From Smittia aterrima (lineage: Eukaryota; Arthropoda; Insecta; Diptera; Chironomidae), in NCBI GenBank assembly GCA_033063855.1, contig CP093831.1:3844001-3908000 (forward strand): a stretch of 64,000 bases of DNA, written 5' to 3'. The position numbers and the translations under genes are program-made. Every line of letters begins with the position of its first letter. Positions within the stretch are counted from its first letter, which is position 1. The notes beneath the pieces were generated by a model. It saw nothing but the letters and a program-made list of their open reading frames with translations. It ran no database searches and had not been told where the DNA came from. Shown in pieces: positions 49,412-61,800 of the stretch.

Positions 49412-50917
49412 CAGTAACCGTCAAAATTATAGGACCGATGCGAGATTTTTCATATTTTCCTCTATAACTCTTGAACCAATCATCGGATTCTAATGATTTT
49501 TTCTCAACATTATAGCCAAATAAATTCCGAATCTAGTTGAATCAAAGTTTTTCAGTTAATTTAATTAAATATATTTTTAAATTAATCTCAAAAAAATTTA
49601 ACAGTTTTTTTTATGTTTAAAAATATTAGGACCGGTATCGAGAAATTTGATTTTAAAGATACACTTTATACTTTCAAAGATGTTGAGTAAGAGGAATGGA
49701 TCACAGTTATAGGAGCTATATTTAGTGATATTTTTTATCAATTACAAATTAGCAGTGTCATCAGAATTATCGCAAAACCATAAACATCAAAATTTTAAAA
49801 TTAAAGCAAGAATATCTGTGAGATTAGTAATCGGAAAGGAAAAAGTTAAACACTAAATTAAAGCTTAACTAATCATCTACGAAGTAAATTAATAAACATT
49901 TCAAAAAGGTAATAAAATTAAGAAAAAATTTGAGAAAGTGTGTGACAGTGTCATCCAAAATGGCGACTATAGTTCAGAACTATCAACGATGAACATTGAA
50001 AAATTTATTTTTACTAAAAAAACTTAAACTATTCTGAAAGCCTATTAGTTTATCTAACTTTCATTCGCTGACATCAATTAGGTTGTTAAATAAGTTTTCG
50101 AGATATTGATCTTTCAATTTCAATATTGTTTCCAAAAAAATCTCATTTTCTCTCTCCCTTGTATTTTGGGAGAGGAGAGCGAAATCACAAATTTTTAAAA
50201 ATAAAATATTTTGGGAAACATAATTTTCTTGAAAACTTATTTAACAACCTAATTGAAGTCAGCAAATGAAAGTTAGATAAACTAATAGGCTTTCAGAATA
50301 GTTTAAGTTTTTTTAGTAAAAATAAATTTTTCAATGTTCATCGTTGATAGTTCTGAACTATAGTCGCCATTTTGGATGACACTGTCACACACTTTCTCAA
50401 ATTTTTTCTTAATTTTATTACCTTTTTGAAATGTTTATTAATTTACTTCGTAGATGATTAGTTAAGCTTTAATTTAGTGTTTAACTTTTTCCTTTCCGAT
50501 TACTAATCTCACAGATATTCTTGCTTTAATTTTAAAATTTTGATGTTTATGGTTTTGCGATAATTCTGATGACACTGCTAATTTGTAATTGATAAAAGAT
50601 ATCACTAAATATAGCTCCTATAACCGTGATCCATTCCTCTTACTCAACATCTTTGAAAGTATAAAGTGTATCTTTAAAATCAAATTTTTCGATACCGGTC
50701 CTAATATTTTTAAACATAAAAAAACTGTTAAATTTTTTTGAGATTAATTTAAAAATATATTTAATTAAATTAACTGAAAAACTTTGATTCAACTAGATTC
50801 GGAATTTATTTGGCTATAATGTTGAGAAAAAATCATTAGAATCCGATGATTGGTTCAAAAGTTATAGAGGAAAATATGAAAAATCTCCCATCGGTCCTAT
50901 AATTTTGACGGTTACTG
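49412..50917. mobile_element. Foldback element with 0.69-kb inverted repeats, Tc1/mariner type
   Basis: 1506 bp, flanked by TA on both sides (49410-49411 and 50918-50919), within the satellite motif AGTATGTTTCC. It starts CAGTAACCGTCAAAATTATA and ends with the reverse complement. The arms 49412-50099 and 50231-50917 are inverted copies with few mismatches, for example GATGCGAG against GATGGGAG near the tips. The 131-bp middle has residual symmetry (CTCTCCC and GGGAGAG). A TA duplication with CAGT termini points to the Tc1/mariner (IS630) superfamily. There is no transposase, so it would be mobilised in trans. A transcript across it would fold into a hairpin of nearly 700 bp. Confidence 0.92.
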
Positions 50918-53900
50918 TATGTTTCCTATGTCTAATTTTAAAGCTTAAGTCTATAGTTGCAACTAAAATACAAAGTTTAATTTGAACGACAACCTCACAA
51001 TCTGATAGATTTTCAAGTTTGAAGTAATTTTGTTAAAAAAAAGACACTTGGAAAAAAAAATTAAAAAAAGACACTTGAAGCATGAAAATTTGAAATATTT
51101 TCAGAAGTATGTTTCCTATGTCTAATTTTAAAGCTTAAGTCTATAGTTGCAACTAAAATACAAAGTTTAATTTGAACGACAACCTCACAATCTGATAGAT
51201 TTTCAAGTTTGAAGTAATTTTGTTAAAAAAAGACACTTGAAAAAAAAATTAAAAAAAGACACTTGGAGCATGAAAATTTGAAATATTTCCAGAAGTATGC
51301 TTCCTATGTCTAATTTTAAAGCTTAAGTCTATAGTTGCAACTAAAATACAAAGTTTAATTTGAACGACAACCTCACAATCTGATAGATTTTCAAGTTTGA
51401 AGTAATTTTGTTAAAAAAAAGACACTTGGAAAAAAAATTAAAAAAAGACACTTGAAGCATGAAAATTTGAAATATTTTCAGAAGTATGTTTCCTATGTCT
51501 AATTTTAAAGCTTAAGTCTATAGTTGCAACTAAAATACAAAGTTTAATTTGAACGACAACCTCACAATCTGATAGATTTTCAAGTTTGAAGTAATTTTGT
51601 TAAAAAAAAGACACTTGGAAAAAAAATTAAAAAAAGACACTTGAAGCATGAAAATTTGAAATATTTCCAGAAGTATGCTTCCTATGTCTAATTTTAAAGC
51701 TTAAGTCTATAGTTGCAACTAAAATACAAAGTTTAATTTGAACGACAACCTCACAATCTGATAGATTTTCAAGTTTGAAGTAATTTTGTTTAAAAAAAGA
51801 CACTTGGAAAAAAAAATTAAAAAAAGACACTTGAAGCATGAAAATTTGAAATATTTTCAGAAGTATGTTTCCTATGTCTAATTTTAAAGCTTAAGTCTAT
51901 AGTTGCAACTAAAATACAAAGTTTAATTTGAACGACAACCTCACAATCTGATAGATTTTCAAGTTTGAAGTAATTTTGTTAAAAAAAGACACTTGGAAAA
52001 AAAAATTAAAAAAAGACACTTGAAGCATGAAAATTTGAAATATTTTCAGAAGTATGTTTCCTATGTCTAATTTTAAAGCTTAAGTCTATAGTTGCAACTA
52101 AAATACAAAGTTTAATTTGAACGACAACCTCACAATCTGATAGATTTTCAAGTTTGAAGTAATTTTGTTAAAAAGACACTTGGAAAAAAAAATTAAAAAA
52201 AGACACTTGAAGCATGAAAATTTGAAATATTTCCAGAAGTATGCTTCCTATGTCTAATTTTAAAGCTTAAGTCTATAGTTGCAACTAAAATACAAAGTTT
52301 AATTTGAACGACAACCTCACAATCTGATAGATTTTCAAGTTTGAAGTAATTTTGTTAAAAAAAAGACACTTGGAAAAAAAAATTAAAAAAAGACACTTGA
52401 AGCATGAAAATTTGAAATATTTTCAGAAGTATGTTTCCTATGTCTAATTTTAAAGCTTAAGTCTATAGTTGCAACTAAAATACAAAGTTTAAAATTAACG
52501 ACAACCTCACAATCTGATAGATTTTCAAGTTTGAAGTAATTTTGTTAAAAAAAAGACACTTGGAAAAAAAAATTAAAAAAAGACACTTGAAGCATGAAAA
52601 TTTGAAATATTTTCAGAAGTATGCTTCCTATGTCTAATTTTAAAGTTTAAGTCTATAGTTGCAACTAAAATACAAAGTTTAAAATTAACGACAACCTCAC
52701 AATCCAATAGGTTTCCAAGTTTGAATCAATTTTGTTAAAAAAAAGACACTTGGAAAAAAAAATTAAAAAAAGACACTTGGAGCATGAAAATTTGAAATAT
52801 TTTCAGAAGTATGCTTCCTATGTCTAATTTTAAAGCTTAAGTCTATAGTTGCAACTAAAATACAAAGTTTAATTTGAACGACAACCTCACAATCTGATAG
52901 ATTTTCAAGTTTGAAGTAATTTTGTTAAAAAAAAAAGACACTTGGAAAAAAAAATTAAAAAAAGACACTTGAAGCATGAAAATTTGAAATATTTTCAGAA
53001 GTATGCTTCCTATGTCTAATTTTAAAGCTTAAGTCTATAGTTGCAACTAAAATACAAAGTTTAATTTGAACGACAACCTCACAATCTGATAGATTTTCAA
53101 GTTTGAAGTAATTTTGTTAAAAAAAGACACTTGGAAAAAAAAATTAAAAAAAGACACTTGGAGCATGAAAATTTGAAATATTTCCAGAAGTATGCTTCCT
53201 ATGTCTAATTTTAAAGTTTAAGTCTATAGTTGCAACTAAAATACAAAGTTTAAACTGAACGACAACCTCACAATCTGATAGATTTTCAAGTTTGAAGTAA
53301 TTTTGTTAAAAAAAGACACTTGGAAAAAAAAATTAAAAAAAGACACTTGAAGCATGAAAATTTGAAATATTTTCAGAAGTATGTTTCCTATGTCTAATTT
53401 TAAAGCTTAAGTCTATAGTTGCAACTAAAATACAAAGTTGAAACTGAACGACATCCTCACAATCTGATAGATTTTCAAGTTTGAAGTAATTTTGTTAAAA
53501 AAAGACACTTGGAAAAAAAAATTAAAAAAAGACACTTGAAGCATGAAAATTTGAAATATTTCCAGAAGTATGATTCCTATGTCTAATTTTAAAGCTTAAG
53601 TCTATAGTTGCAACTAAAATACAAAGTTTAAACTGAACGACAACCTCACAATCTGATAGATTTTCAAGTTTGAAGTAATTTTGTTAAAAAAAAGACACTT
53701 GGAAAAAAAAATTAAAAAAAGACACTTGAAGCATGAAAATTTGAAATATTTCCAGAAGTATGCTTCCTATGTCTAATTTTAAAGCTTAAGTCTATAGTTG
53801 CAACTAAAATACAAAGTTTAAACTGAACGACAACCTCACAATCCGATAGATTTTCAAGTTTGAAGTAATTTTGTTAAAAAAAGACACTTGAAAAAAAAAT

Positions 53901-56716
53901 TAAAAAAAGACACTTGGAGCATGAAAATTTGAAATATTTCCAGAAGTATGCTTCCTATGTCTAATTTTAAAGCTTAAGTCTATAGTTGCAACTAAAATAC
54001 AAAGTTTAAACTGAACGACAACCTCACAATCTGATAGATTTTCAAGTTTGAAGTAATTTTGTTAAAAAAAGACACTTGGAAATAAAAATTAAAAAAAGAC
54101 ACTTGGAGCATGAAAATTTGAAATATTTCCAGAAGTATGCTTCCTATGTCTAATTTTAAAGCTTAAGTCTATAGTTGCAACTAAAATACAAAGTTTAAAC
54201 TGAACGACAACCTCACAATCTGATAGAGTTTCAAGTTTGAAGTAATTTTGTTAAAAAAAAGACACTTGGAAATAAAAATTAAAAAAAGACACTTGGAGCA
54301 TGAAAATTTGAAATATTTCCAGAAGTATGCTTCCTATGTCTAATTTTAAAGCTTAAGTCTATAGTTGCAACTAAAATACAAAGTTTAAACTGAACGACAA
54401 CCTCACAATCTGATAGATTTTCAAGTTTGAAGTAATTTTGTTAAAAAAAGACACTTGGAAATAAAAATTAAAAAAAGACACTTGGAGCATGAAAATTTGA
54501 AATATTTCCAGAAGTATGCTTCCTATGTCTAATTTTAAAGCTTAAGTCTATAGTTGCAACTAAAATACAAAGTTTAAACTGAACGACAACCTCACAATCT
54601 GATAGAGTTTCAAGTTTGAAGTAATTTTGTTAAAAAAGACACTTGGAAATAAAAATTAAAAAAAGACACTTGGAGCATGAAAATTTGAAATATTTCCAGA
54701 AGTATGCTTCCTATGTCTAATTTTAAAGCTTAAGTCTATAGTTGCAACTAAAATACAAAGTTTAAACTGAACGACAACCTCACAATCTGATAGATTTTCA
54801 AGTTTGAAGTAATTTTGTTAAAAAAAGACACTTGGAAATAAAAATTAAAAAAAGACACTTGGAGCATGAAAATTTGAAATATTTCTAGAAGTATGCTTCC
54901 TATGTCTAATTTTAAAGCTTAAGTCTATAGTTGCAACTAAAATACAAAGTTTAAACTGAACGACAACCACACAATCTAATAGATTTTCAAGTTTGAAGTA
55001 ATTTTTTTAAAAAAAAGACACTTGGAAATAAAAATTAAAAAAAGACACTTGGAGCATGAAAATTTGAAATATTTCTAGAAGTATGCTTCCTATGTCTAAT
55101 TTTAAAGCTTAAGTCTATAGTTGCAACTAAAATACAAAGTTTAAACTGAACGACAACCTCACAATCTGATAGAGTTTCAAGTTTGAAGTAATTTTGTTAA
55201 AAAAAAGACACTTGGAAATAAAAATTAAAAAAAGACACTTGGAGCATGAAAATTTGAAATATTTCCAGAAGTATGCTTCCTATGTCTAATTTTAAAGCTT
55301 AAGTCTATAGTTGCAACTAAAATACAAAGTTTAAACTGAACGACAACCTCACAATCTGATAGATTTTCAAGTTTGAAGTAATTTTGTTAAAAAAAGACAC
55401 TTGGAAAAAAAAATAAAAAAAGACACTTGGAGCATGAAAATTTGAAATATTTCCAGAAGTATGCTTCCTATGTCTAATTTTAAAGCTTAAGTCTATAGTT
55501 GCAACTAAAATACAAAGTTTAAACTGAACGACAACCTCACAATCTGATAGATTTTCAAGTTTGAAGTAATTTTGTTAAAAAAGACACTTGGAAAAAAAAC
55601 TAAAAAAAGACACTTGGAGCATGAAAATTTGAAATATTTCCAGAAGTATGCTTCCTATGTCTAATTTTAAAGCTTAAGTCTATAGTTGCAACTAAAATAC
55701 AAAGTTTAAACTGAACGACAACCTCACAATCTGATAGAGTTTCAAGTTTGAAGTAATTTTGTTAAAAAAAAGACACTTGGAAATAAAAATTAAAAAAAGA
55801 CACTTGGAGCATGAAAATTTGAAATATTTCCAGAAGTATGCTTCCTATGTCTAATTTTAAAGCTTAAGTCTATAGTTGCAACTAAAATACAAAGTTTAAA
55901 CTGAACGACAACCTCACAATCTGATAGATTTTCAAGTTTGAAGTAATTTTGTTAAAAAAAGACACTTGGAAAAAAAAATTAAAAAAAGACACTTGGAGCA
56001 TGAAAATTTGAAATATTTCGAGAAGTATGCTTCCTATGTCTAATTTTAAAGCTTAAGTCTATAGTTGCAACTAAAATACAAAGTTTAAACTGAACGACAA
56101 CCTCACAATCTGATAGATTTTCAAGTTTGAAGTAATTTTGTTAAAAAAAAGACACTTGAAAAAAAAAATAAAAAAAGACACTTGGAGCATGAAAATTTGA
56201 AATATTTCCAGAAGTATGTTTCCTATGTCTAATTTTAAAACTTAAGTCTATAGTTGCAACCTAAATACAAAGTTTAAACTTAACGACAACCTCACAATCC
56301 GATAGACTTTCAAGTTTGAAGTAATTTTGTTAAAAAAAGACACTTGGAAAAAAAAATTAAAAAAGACACTTGGAGCATGAAAATTTGAAATATTTTCAGA
56401 AGTATGTTTCCTATGTCTAATTTTAAAGCTTAAGTCTATAGTTGCAACTAAAATACAAAGTTTAATTTGAACGACAACCTCACAATCTGATAGATTTTCA
56501 AGTTTGAAGTAATTTTGTTAAAAAAAACACTTGGAAATAAAAATTAAAAAAAGACACTTGGAGCATGAAAATTTGAAATATTTCGAGAAGTATGCTTCCT
56601 ATGTCTAATTTTAAAGCTCAAGTCTATAGTTGCAACTAAAATACAAAGTTTAAACTGAACGACAACCTCACAATCTGATAGATTTTCAAGTTTGAAGTAA
56701 TTTTGTTAAAAAAAGA
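50918..56716 (+). repeat. 188-bp satellite, block 6 and right end of the array (about 31 units)
   Basis: Same satellite and orientation. To about 52.4 kb the units match the uniform central type (TTTAATTTGAACG). From about 53.2 kb they change to AAACTGAACG with CTTGGAGC, TTTCCAG, GCTTCC and often GGAAATAAAAATT, like units at 4-9 kb. The array stops inside a unit at GTTAAAAAAAGA; from 56717 the sequence is unrelated. Confidence 0.97.
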
Positions 56717-57314
56717 ACCCCTGTAAAATGAGCTGTTAAATATATATTTGAAAATATTTGAGTGAAATAAAGAGTTTACCTTGAATGAATTTTAATGAAA
56801 ACATCTCCTGATCTAATCACGAAAAATTATTGATTTATTTTAAAAACTTTTTTGTAGAAATTTGATGAAAATAAAAAATATTTGTGTATTTTTCGAAGTT
56901 TTCGATTTTTCTTTTATTCGAAACATTTTCTTTCTAACTTAAGACAAGAACAGATGACTTAGACTTTGTATCTAACAAGGTTCATAGATTAAATTCTTAA
57001 ACTCGTTCTAAAATAAAATAAATTTCGTTTTATAAAAGAGAGATTAGTCTTTAACTTGAAGTCATATTTAAAGTTTCAACTAGAGTCACATTTAATTAAA
57101 TATTCTGAAGAATTCAACATTAAACTAAAGCTTTAACTAAAACAGTTTTTAAGAATTACATTGTAGCTACTTTATTATTTTTGCGATCCAGCGTTTCTAG
57201 GCTAATCTTCTGACTTCTTAAATTAAATCACATTGAAAGAGGGGATGAGAGAGCATTGGCACTGTTGAATCAAACTATCAAACTATTTATGCTAAGACTT
57301 GTGCGATTCAAAAT
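56717..57314. other. Junction between satellite and gene, with receptor 3' UTR
   Basis: 598 bp of AT-rich unique sequence between the array and the receptor stop codon. On the minus strand AATAAA at 57171-57176, about 140 bp after the stop, is a plausible poly(A) signal. No other gene was seen. Confidence 0.6.
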
Positions 57315-58849
57315 TCATTTGAGTTGAATTGTTATGCGTTTTAATTTGCAAGCAGAAGTTTCACTAATCGAACATTCCGATAAGCTTTCTTCGCTGATTG
57401 CTATCTTTCGTCTCTCACTGAATGATGTGTCCTTTGAGTTTAACGGAACCTTTTCAACTGTAAAGATCGGCGATTTCTTTGTGTACTTCGCGGTTTGCAA
57501 TGAGTCGGTTGGAAAGATCTTGACATTCCTCTTCTCAATCTCCAAGCATTCAACGCAAAGCACTGGCTTTTCGACTTGTCGCTTAGGTTTATGGAAATCT
57601 TTTGATGCTCGATGCGGTTTCATTGGTCGATTAAGACTTGCGCTTCCGTTTAAGTGCGGACCTTTGGCGTAAACTTTGTGGTTTTTGATTTTCGAGTTGA
57701 TTGGAGAAGTTGGAACTCTTTGATATTGAGTTTTTCTATTTTTAAGATAAGAATCGTTGTGATATCCGTTGGGAATTTTGCCGTCATCGAAGAAGAAACT
57801 GTTAAAGAATTCATCTCGGATCGGCGAGCAAGACATGTCAGATCGTTCGACAGTAAGTTTCTCAGTCGATGTTTGAGACGAAGAAGTTTTCTTGAGAGAT
57901 CGATTGAGTGCTGGTTCATATTCAAGCGACGATGGCCCATGAGCACTTGAGATCGAACTCGACGTCTTCTGTGATAAGTTCGTGTGGCGAGTTGCGCCAA
58001 TGTGGCATCTGATTGACTTTGAAGTGGTGAACATTGCTCGAATATTCTTTTCAGGATGAAGAAGAATTATGTAAATCTTAGGGAAGAACATGAAAACTAA
58101 AGTCATGATTGAAGATAATGAGATGCACAGACACTTCGTGATGATTTGCATTTCAGATCCATAATAAATGGGAAAGAACGCAATCCAAATGACACAGGTC
58201 GTGTAAATCGCGAAGCCAACAAACTTCGTCTCATTAAAATTCTCAGGAACGTTCCGAGTTTTGAATGCGTAGCCAGTGCACATGATAATGAGAAGGAAGA
58301 TGAAAGCTAACGGCGAGAGAATTATCATCGACGACTCTTTGCACACTAAAAGGTTTTGCGTTATCCTCGGATACTGGAGCTCAGTTTCCGGCGGTTCAAC
58401 GAACAGCATAAAGATTGCAATAAAGCTTTCAATTGAAATCAGAAAGAACGCCAACATCACTTGCGAGAGAGGCGACATAAATTTGAGCTTTTTCGATGGA
58501 AATCGTTTTTTGGAAATGGCAAGAAGCCTTGCGATTCGGTTCGTTTTAATTAACAAGCTTCCATAAATCATTGAGAAGGAAATGCCAGGAAGAGTCCGAG
58601 TGAGTGCACACATCTGCAGAGTTGGATACGCTAAAATCGAGAATATCGACAGATGACTTAGAATCATTCCAAACAGAACAATATAGCAGAGTTCTCGAGT
58701 CGATGCTTTAACCACGGGAGTATTGTTGAATCGAAGAAATATAATCAGCACGATGCCCGATAAAATCATGCCCAGGATTGAAAATGATGTTGATATCACA
58801 GACTCAACGTCTGACCACTCCATGATTTCAATTGGATTCACCACACATT
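57315..58849 (-). CDS. Receptor exon 8: seven-helix domain and tail
   Basis: Codes residues 613-1123 in one exon. Helices lie about 628-651, 664-684, 693-714, 737-761, 784-807, 822-842 and 849-875. Conserved class C blocks are NNTPVVKAS, RELCYI, LIKTNRIARL, EPPETELQYP, YAFKTRNVPENFNETKFVGF, YTTCVIW and FFPKIYIILLHPEKN. The tail is Ser/Lys-rich and has a short CVECLEIEKR motif near 1045; no PPxxF and no typical PDZ-binding end (it ends KRITIQLK). Confidence 0.93.
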
Positions 58850-61800
58850 CTGAAAATAGAATTGAAATTTGAGAAATCTATTTCAAGCCTTAAAACGAAT
58901 TAATTGACGAAAGCCTAGAACTCTGCGAAATAATAAAATAAACTTCTGCCCTAGATGCTATCAATTAACTTCAAAATGGTTTGCACGCATCAATACATTC
59001 AATTTAATTAACTCTAACCTGTTTGCTCTTCATTCGGCCATGAACCGGGAGGACAATCCTCGCAACGCGTTTCGTTCTTCAAAAATTGATTTTTCTCGCA
59101 CTCAACGCACATCCAACAGCAATAACTTTGCTCGGCTCCACCAGTCTCTTGAAAAATCTATAAAGTCATAAAAATTTAACAAATTCAACGAAATTTTTCA
59201 AAATGATTTTCCGAAATTGATCGAATTATGAATTTTTTATTACTCGAATATGATTTATTGGAGCGGCTTTTAATTACCTTATAGAACCCTGCAGGACATG
59301 GTTTTGAACACACTGACGAGAACTTGGCAGTTCCATTCGGTGGTTTAATGTCAGCAGAAAAGTTTAAAGTGTGATTGTTCCAATCTCCTATCTTAACATA
59401 AGAAAAGGTTCCGTCCGAGTTGCTTTGGAAGTTCATGATATCGTAATGAGCTAGAACATCACCATCGCTGTTGAACTCAACGTACTCTCGCTCAGCGGTC
59501 GTAAACGAAACATTCATTAAATAATTCTAAAAGTGAGAGCTTTAATTTTAAACGAAAAAAATTCAAATCGATGAACTTACGAGAAAAATCGAATGATTAA
59601 AAGACTTTTGAAGTTTTGGGCAGACACCTACAAAGTCCTTGCCACACACGTCCTCGTGATATGCTTGTAAACCATAAGCCATCGTGTAAATCGCTTTGAT
59701 TAGAAAGCTCAGCTTAGGCTCTTGCCGGTGATTTTTTGTTATGTCTTCATTTCCTGTTGAATGTTGACGAAAGTTTCCGAGAAAATGAGAGAATGAAAAT
59801 GAAAATGAGAGAGACATATTAGCTTTCCACGTGCTTTTGCTTCGAGCGAGGAAAGTGTTCTCTCTTTCGTCCTTTTCATGAATGAATTTCCTCAATACAA
59901 AGAAAACTTTTCCATTCATCTCCTCACGAAATCGTTTTCAGGTGACACAAAAGCTTGCGACAAAATCTAAGGAAAAACTTGAGGCAATAGAGAAACTAAA
60001 CAAACAAGCAAACTTTTCTTTTTAACGATGAGAGAAAACTTGTCTGAGTTTCCTAATTAACTGAAACCATTGAGCAAAAGGGCTTTGGACTTTGAAATTA
60101 TCAGAATATTTTCAAGTTCAAATTAATTTTATATTAAAAGTTACTTTGCGACTCAAACTTTTGGTGAAAACGATTTCCTTTGCTTGTTATTCAGTTTATT
60201 TATTTTACTTTGACACTTAGAAAGTTTCGCGATTACTCAACGCGAAAGAAAACATTTCCGAAAGTTGTCAAACAAGCAATAAATTTAAGTTTCCTGTTGA
60301 CTTGGTTCTATCGCAAATCTGCGGTGAATGATCTTAAACTGAACCTTTTGCTGTGAATATTTCAAGCTTTAACATTAAAAAAGTCAAAGAGCTTGTCGTT
60401 ACTTCGATGCATAAATATAAACGATGAAAGGAAATCTTTTATGCTGAATGAAACCTCTTTCCGTTGAGTAAATATGTGTTAAGCTTTTAAAATTTATTTT
60501 TATCTCCATCGAGTGTAGTGTGACGAGAAATTAAGAAAGCTCAATGACCGCTCGGAGATTTTTTTTTAATAAAAGTGAATGTTTAGAGTTTTGAAGTGTA
60601 ACGAGACTCATGAATGAGACGGAAGGATTTTAATGGAGGTCGTTAAATACGTGCTCATCATGTAACAGTGTCGTCGAGTCTTTATATTGTATCACTTACC
60701 TGTGCAGAAAGGAATTTGCGTTGTCGTCAAAATCGGCATCTCTGTCGAGAAATCAGTTTCGTTATCGTCAAAAGTCGTTGAAAATTCAGTAGAAGGAAGA
60801 GTCGTCGTTGTCGTTGTTGGAATGATTTTATTTGGTGGCATCTTGCAATGGAACTTGTCTTCCCAGAACTCTCGAAACCAAGGATTGCGATGATTTTCGA
60901 AAGGATCCAACGAGAAGTAATAGTCGTCAAATGACTTCATATATGTCGAGTGAATTCTTATTGAGATCGAACCAGCAGCTTGAAGTTCATAGTCGTTAAC
61001 AACATCTTGACGATCAGCCCAACCGTCGCTGCCGATGATCAAGAATCGATTCGTCAAGTTCAACTGTTTTATCGCTATTAAAAGTCCTCGCACTGTCATT
61101 CCTTCACAGAAGCAAACAATGACATTCGCGTTCTCATCCTCCTCTAAATTCTTCATCAGTTCCAGAAACTTCTCCTCTTCGTCATTGCTTAAAATCTGCG
61201 CGCAAGAGAAAGGAAATCAAGAAAAATTTTCTCGGGAAATTCAATTTTCTTTTACCGAGTCTTCTCGAGCGATGCAAATTCCACTTCGATCAGCAAGTTC
61301 TCGGAACGCTTGAATGCCTGATTGCCCATAGTTTTCATCTGACAAATAATTTCCTTAGAAACGGATTCTTATGAACTTTCTTCAACTTACCAGTGTGAAC
61401 AGTGTGAATGTACGTCCAATTATTATATTTAACGATGTCAATCATGACTTGAGCTTGATAATAGTCGGAAGGTACGACTCGCATGAAAGTGCTGAACCTC
61501 GCCTTATCGGACAAATCTTTTGACGTTGTTGAATATCCGATTTGTGGAATGGAGAAAAGTTGTAGAAGATTTTGAACTTGCAGGGCAATTGAACTTGACG
61601 CTGGGCCAGCGATTCCTATCAGAGGTGAATCATGATGTGTTCCCGGCAGAAAAGCTTGTGGGCATTGTTGTTGGTTGCTAAGTAGTTTCTTTCCATGATA
61701 TGGCGTGATGGATTCTCTAATGAGCTCGATAGTCTGTTGGAGTCCAATTGGAGCATACCAGCAAGTATCACGAATTTCAACTCCAAGCGTGATATTCCTC

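Noticed and set aside
1..56716. Possible CRISPR array
   Set aside because: The whole 188-bp unit repeats with no unique spacers, and the context is eukaryotic.
59563..59919. Separate 118-codon gene on the minus strand
   Set aside because: It is receptor exon 5 read through into intron 4; only 59581-59753 matches the family.
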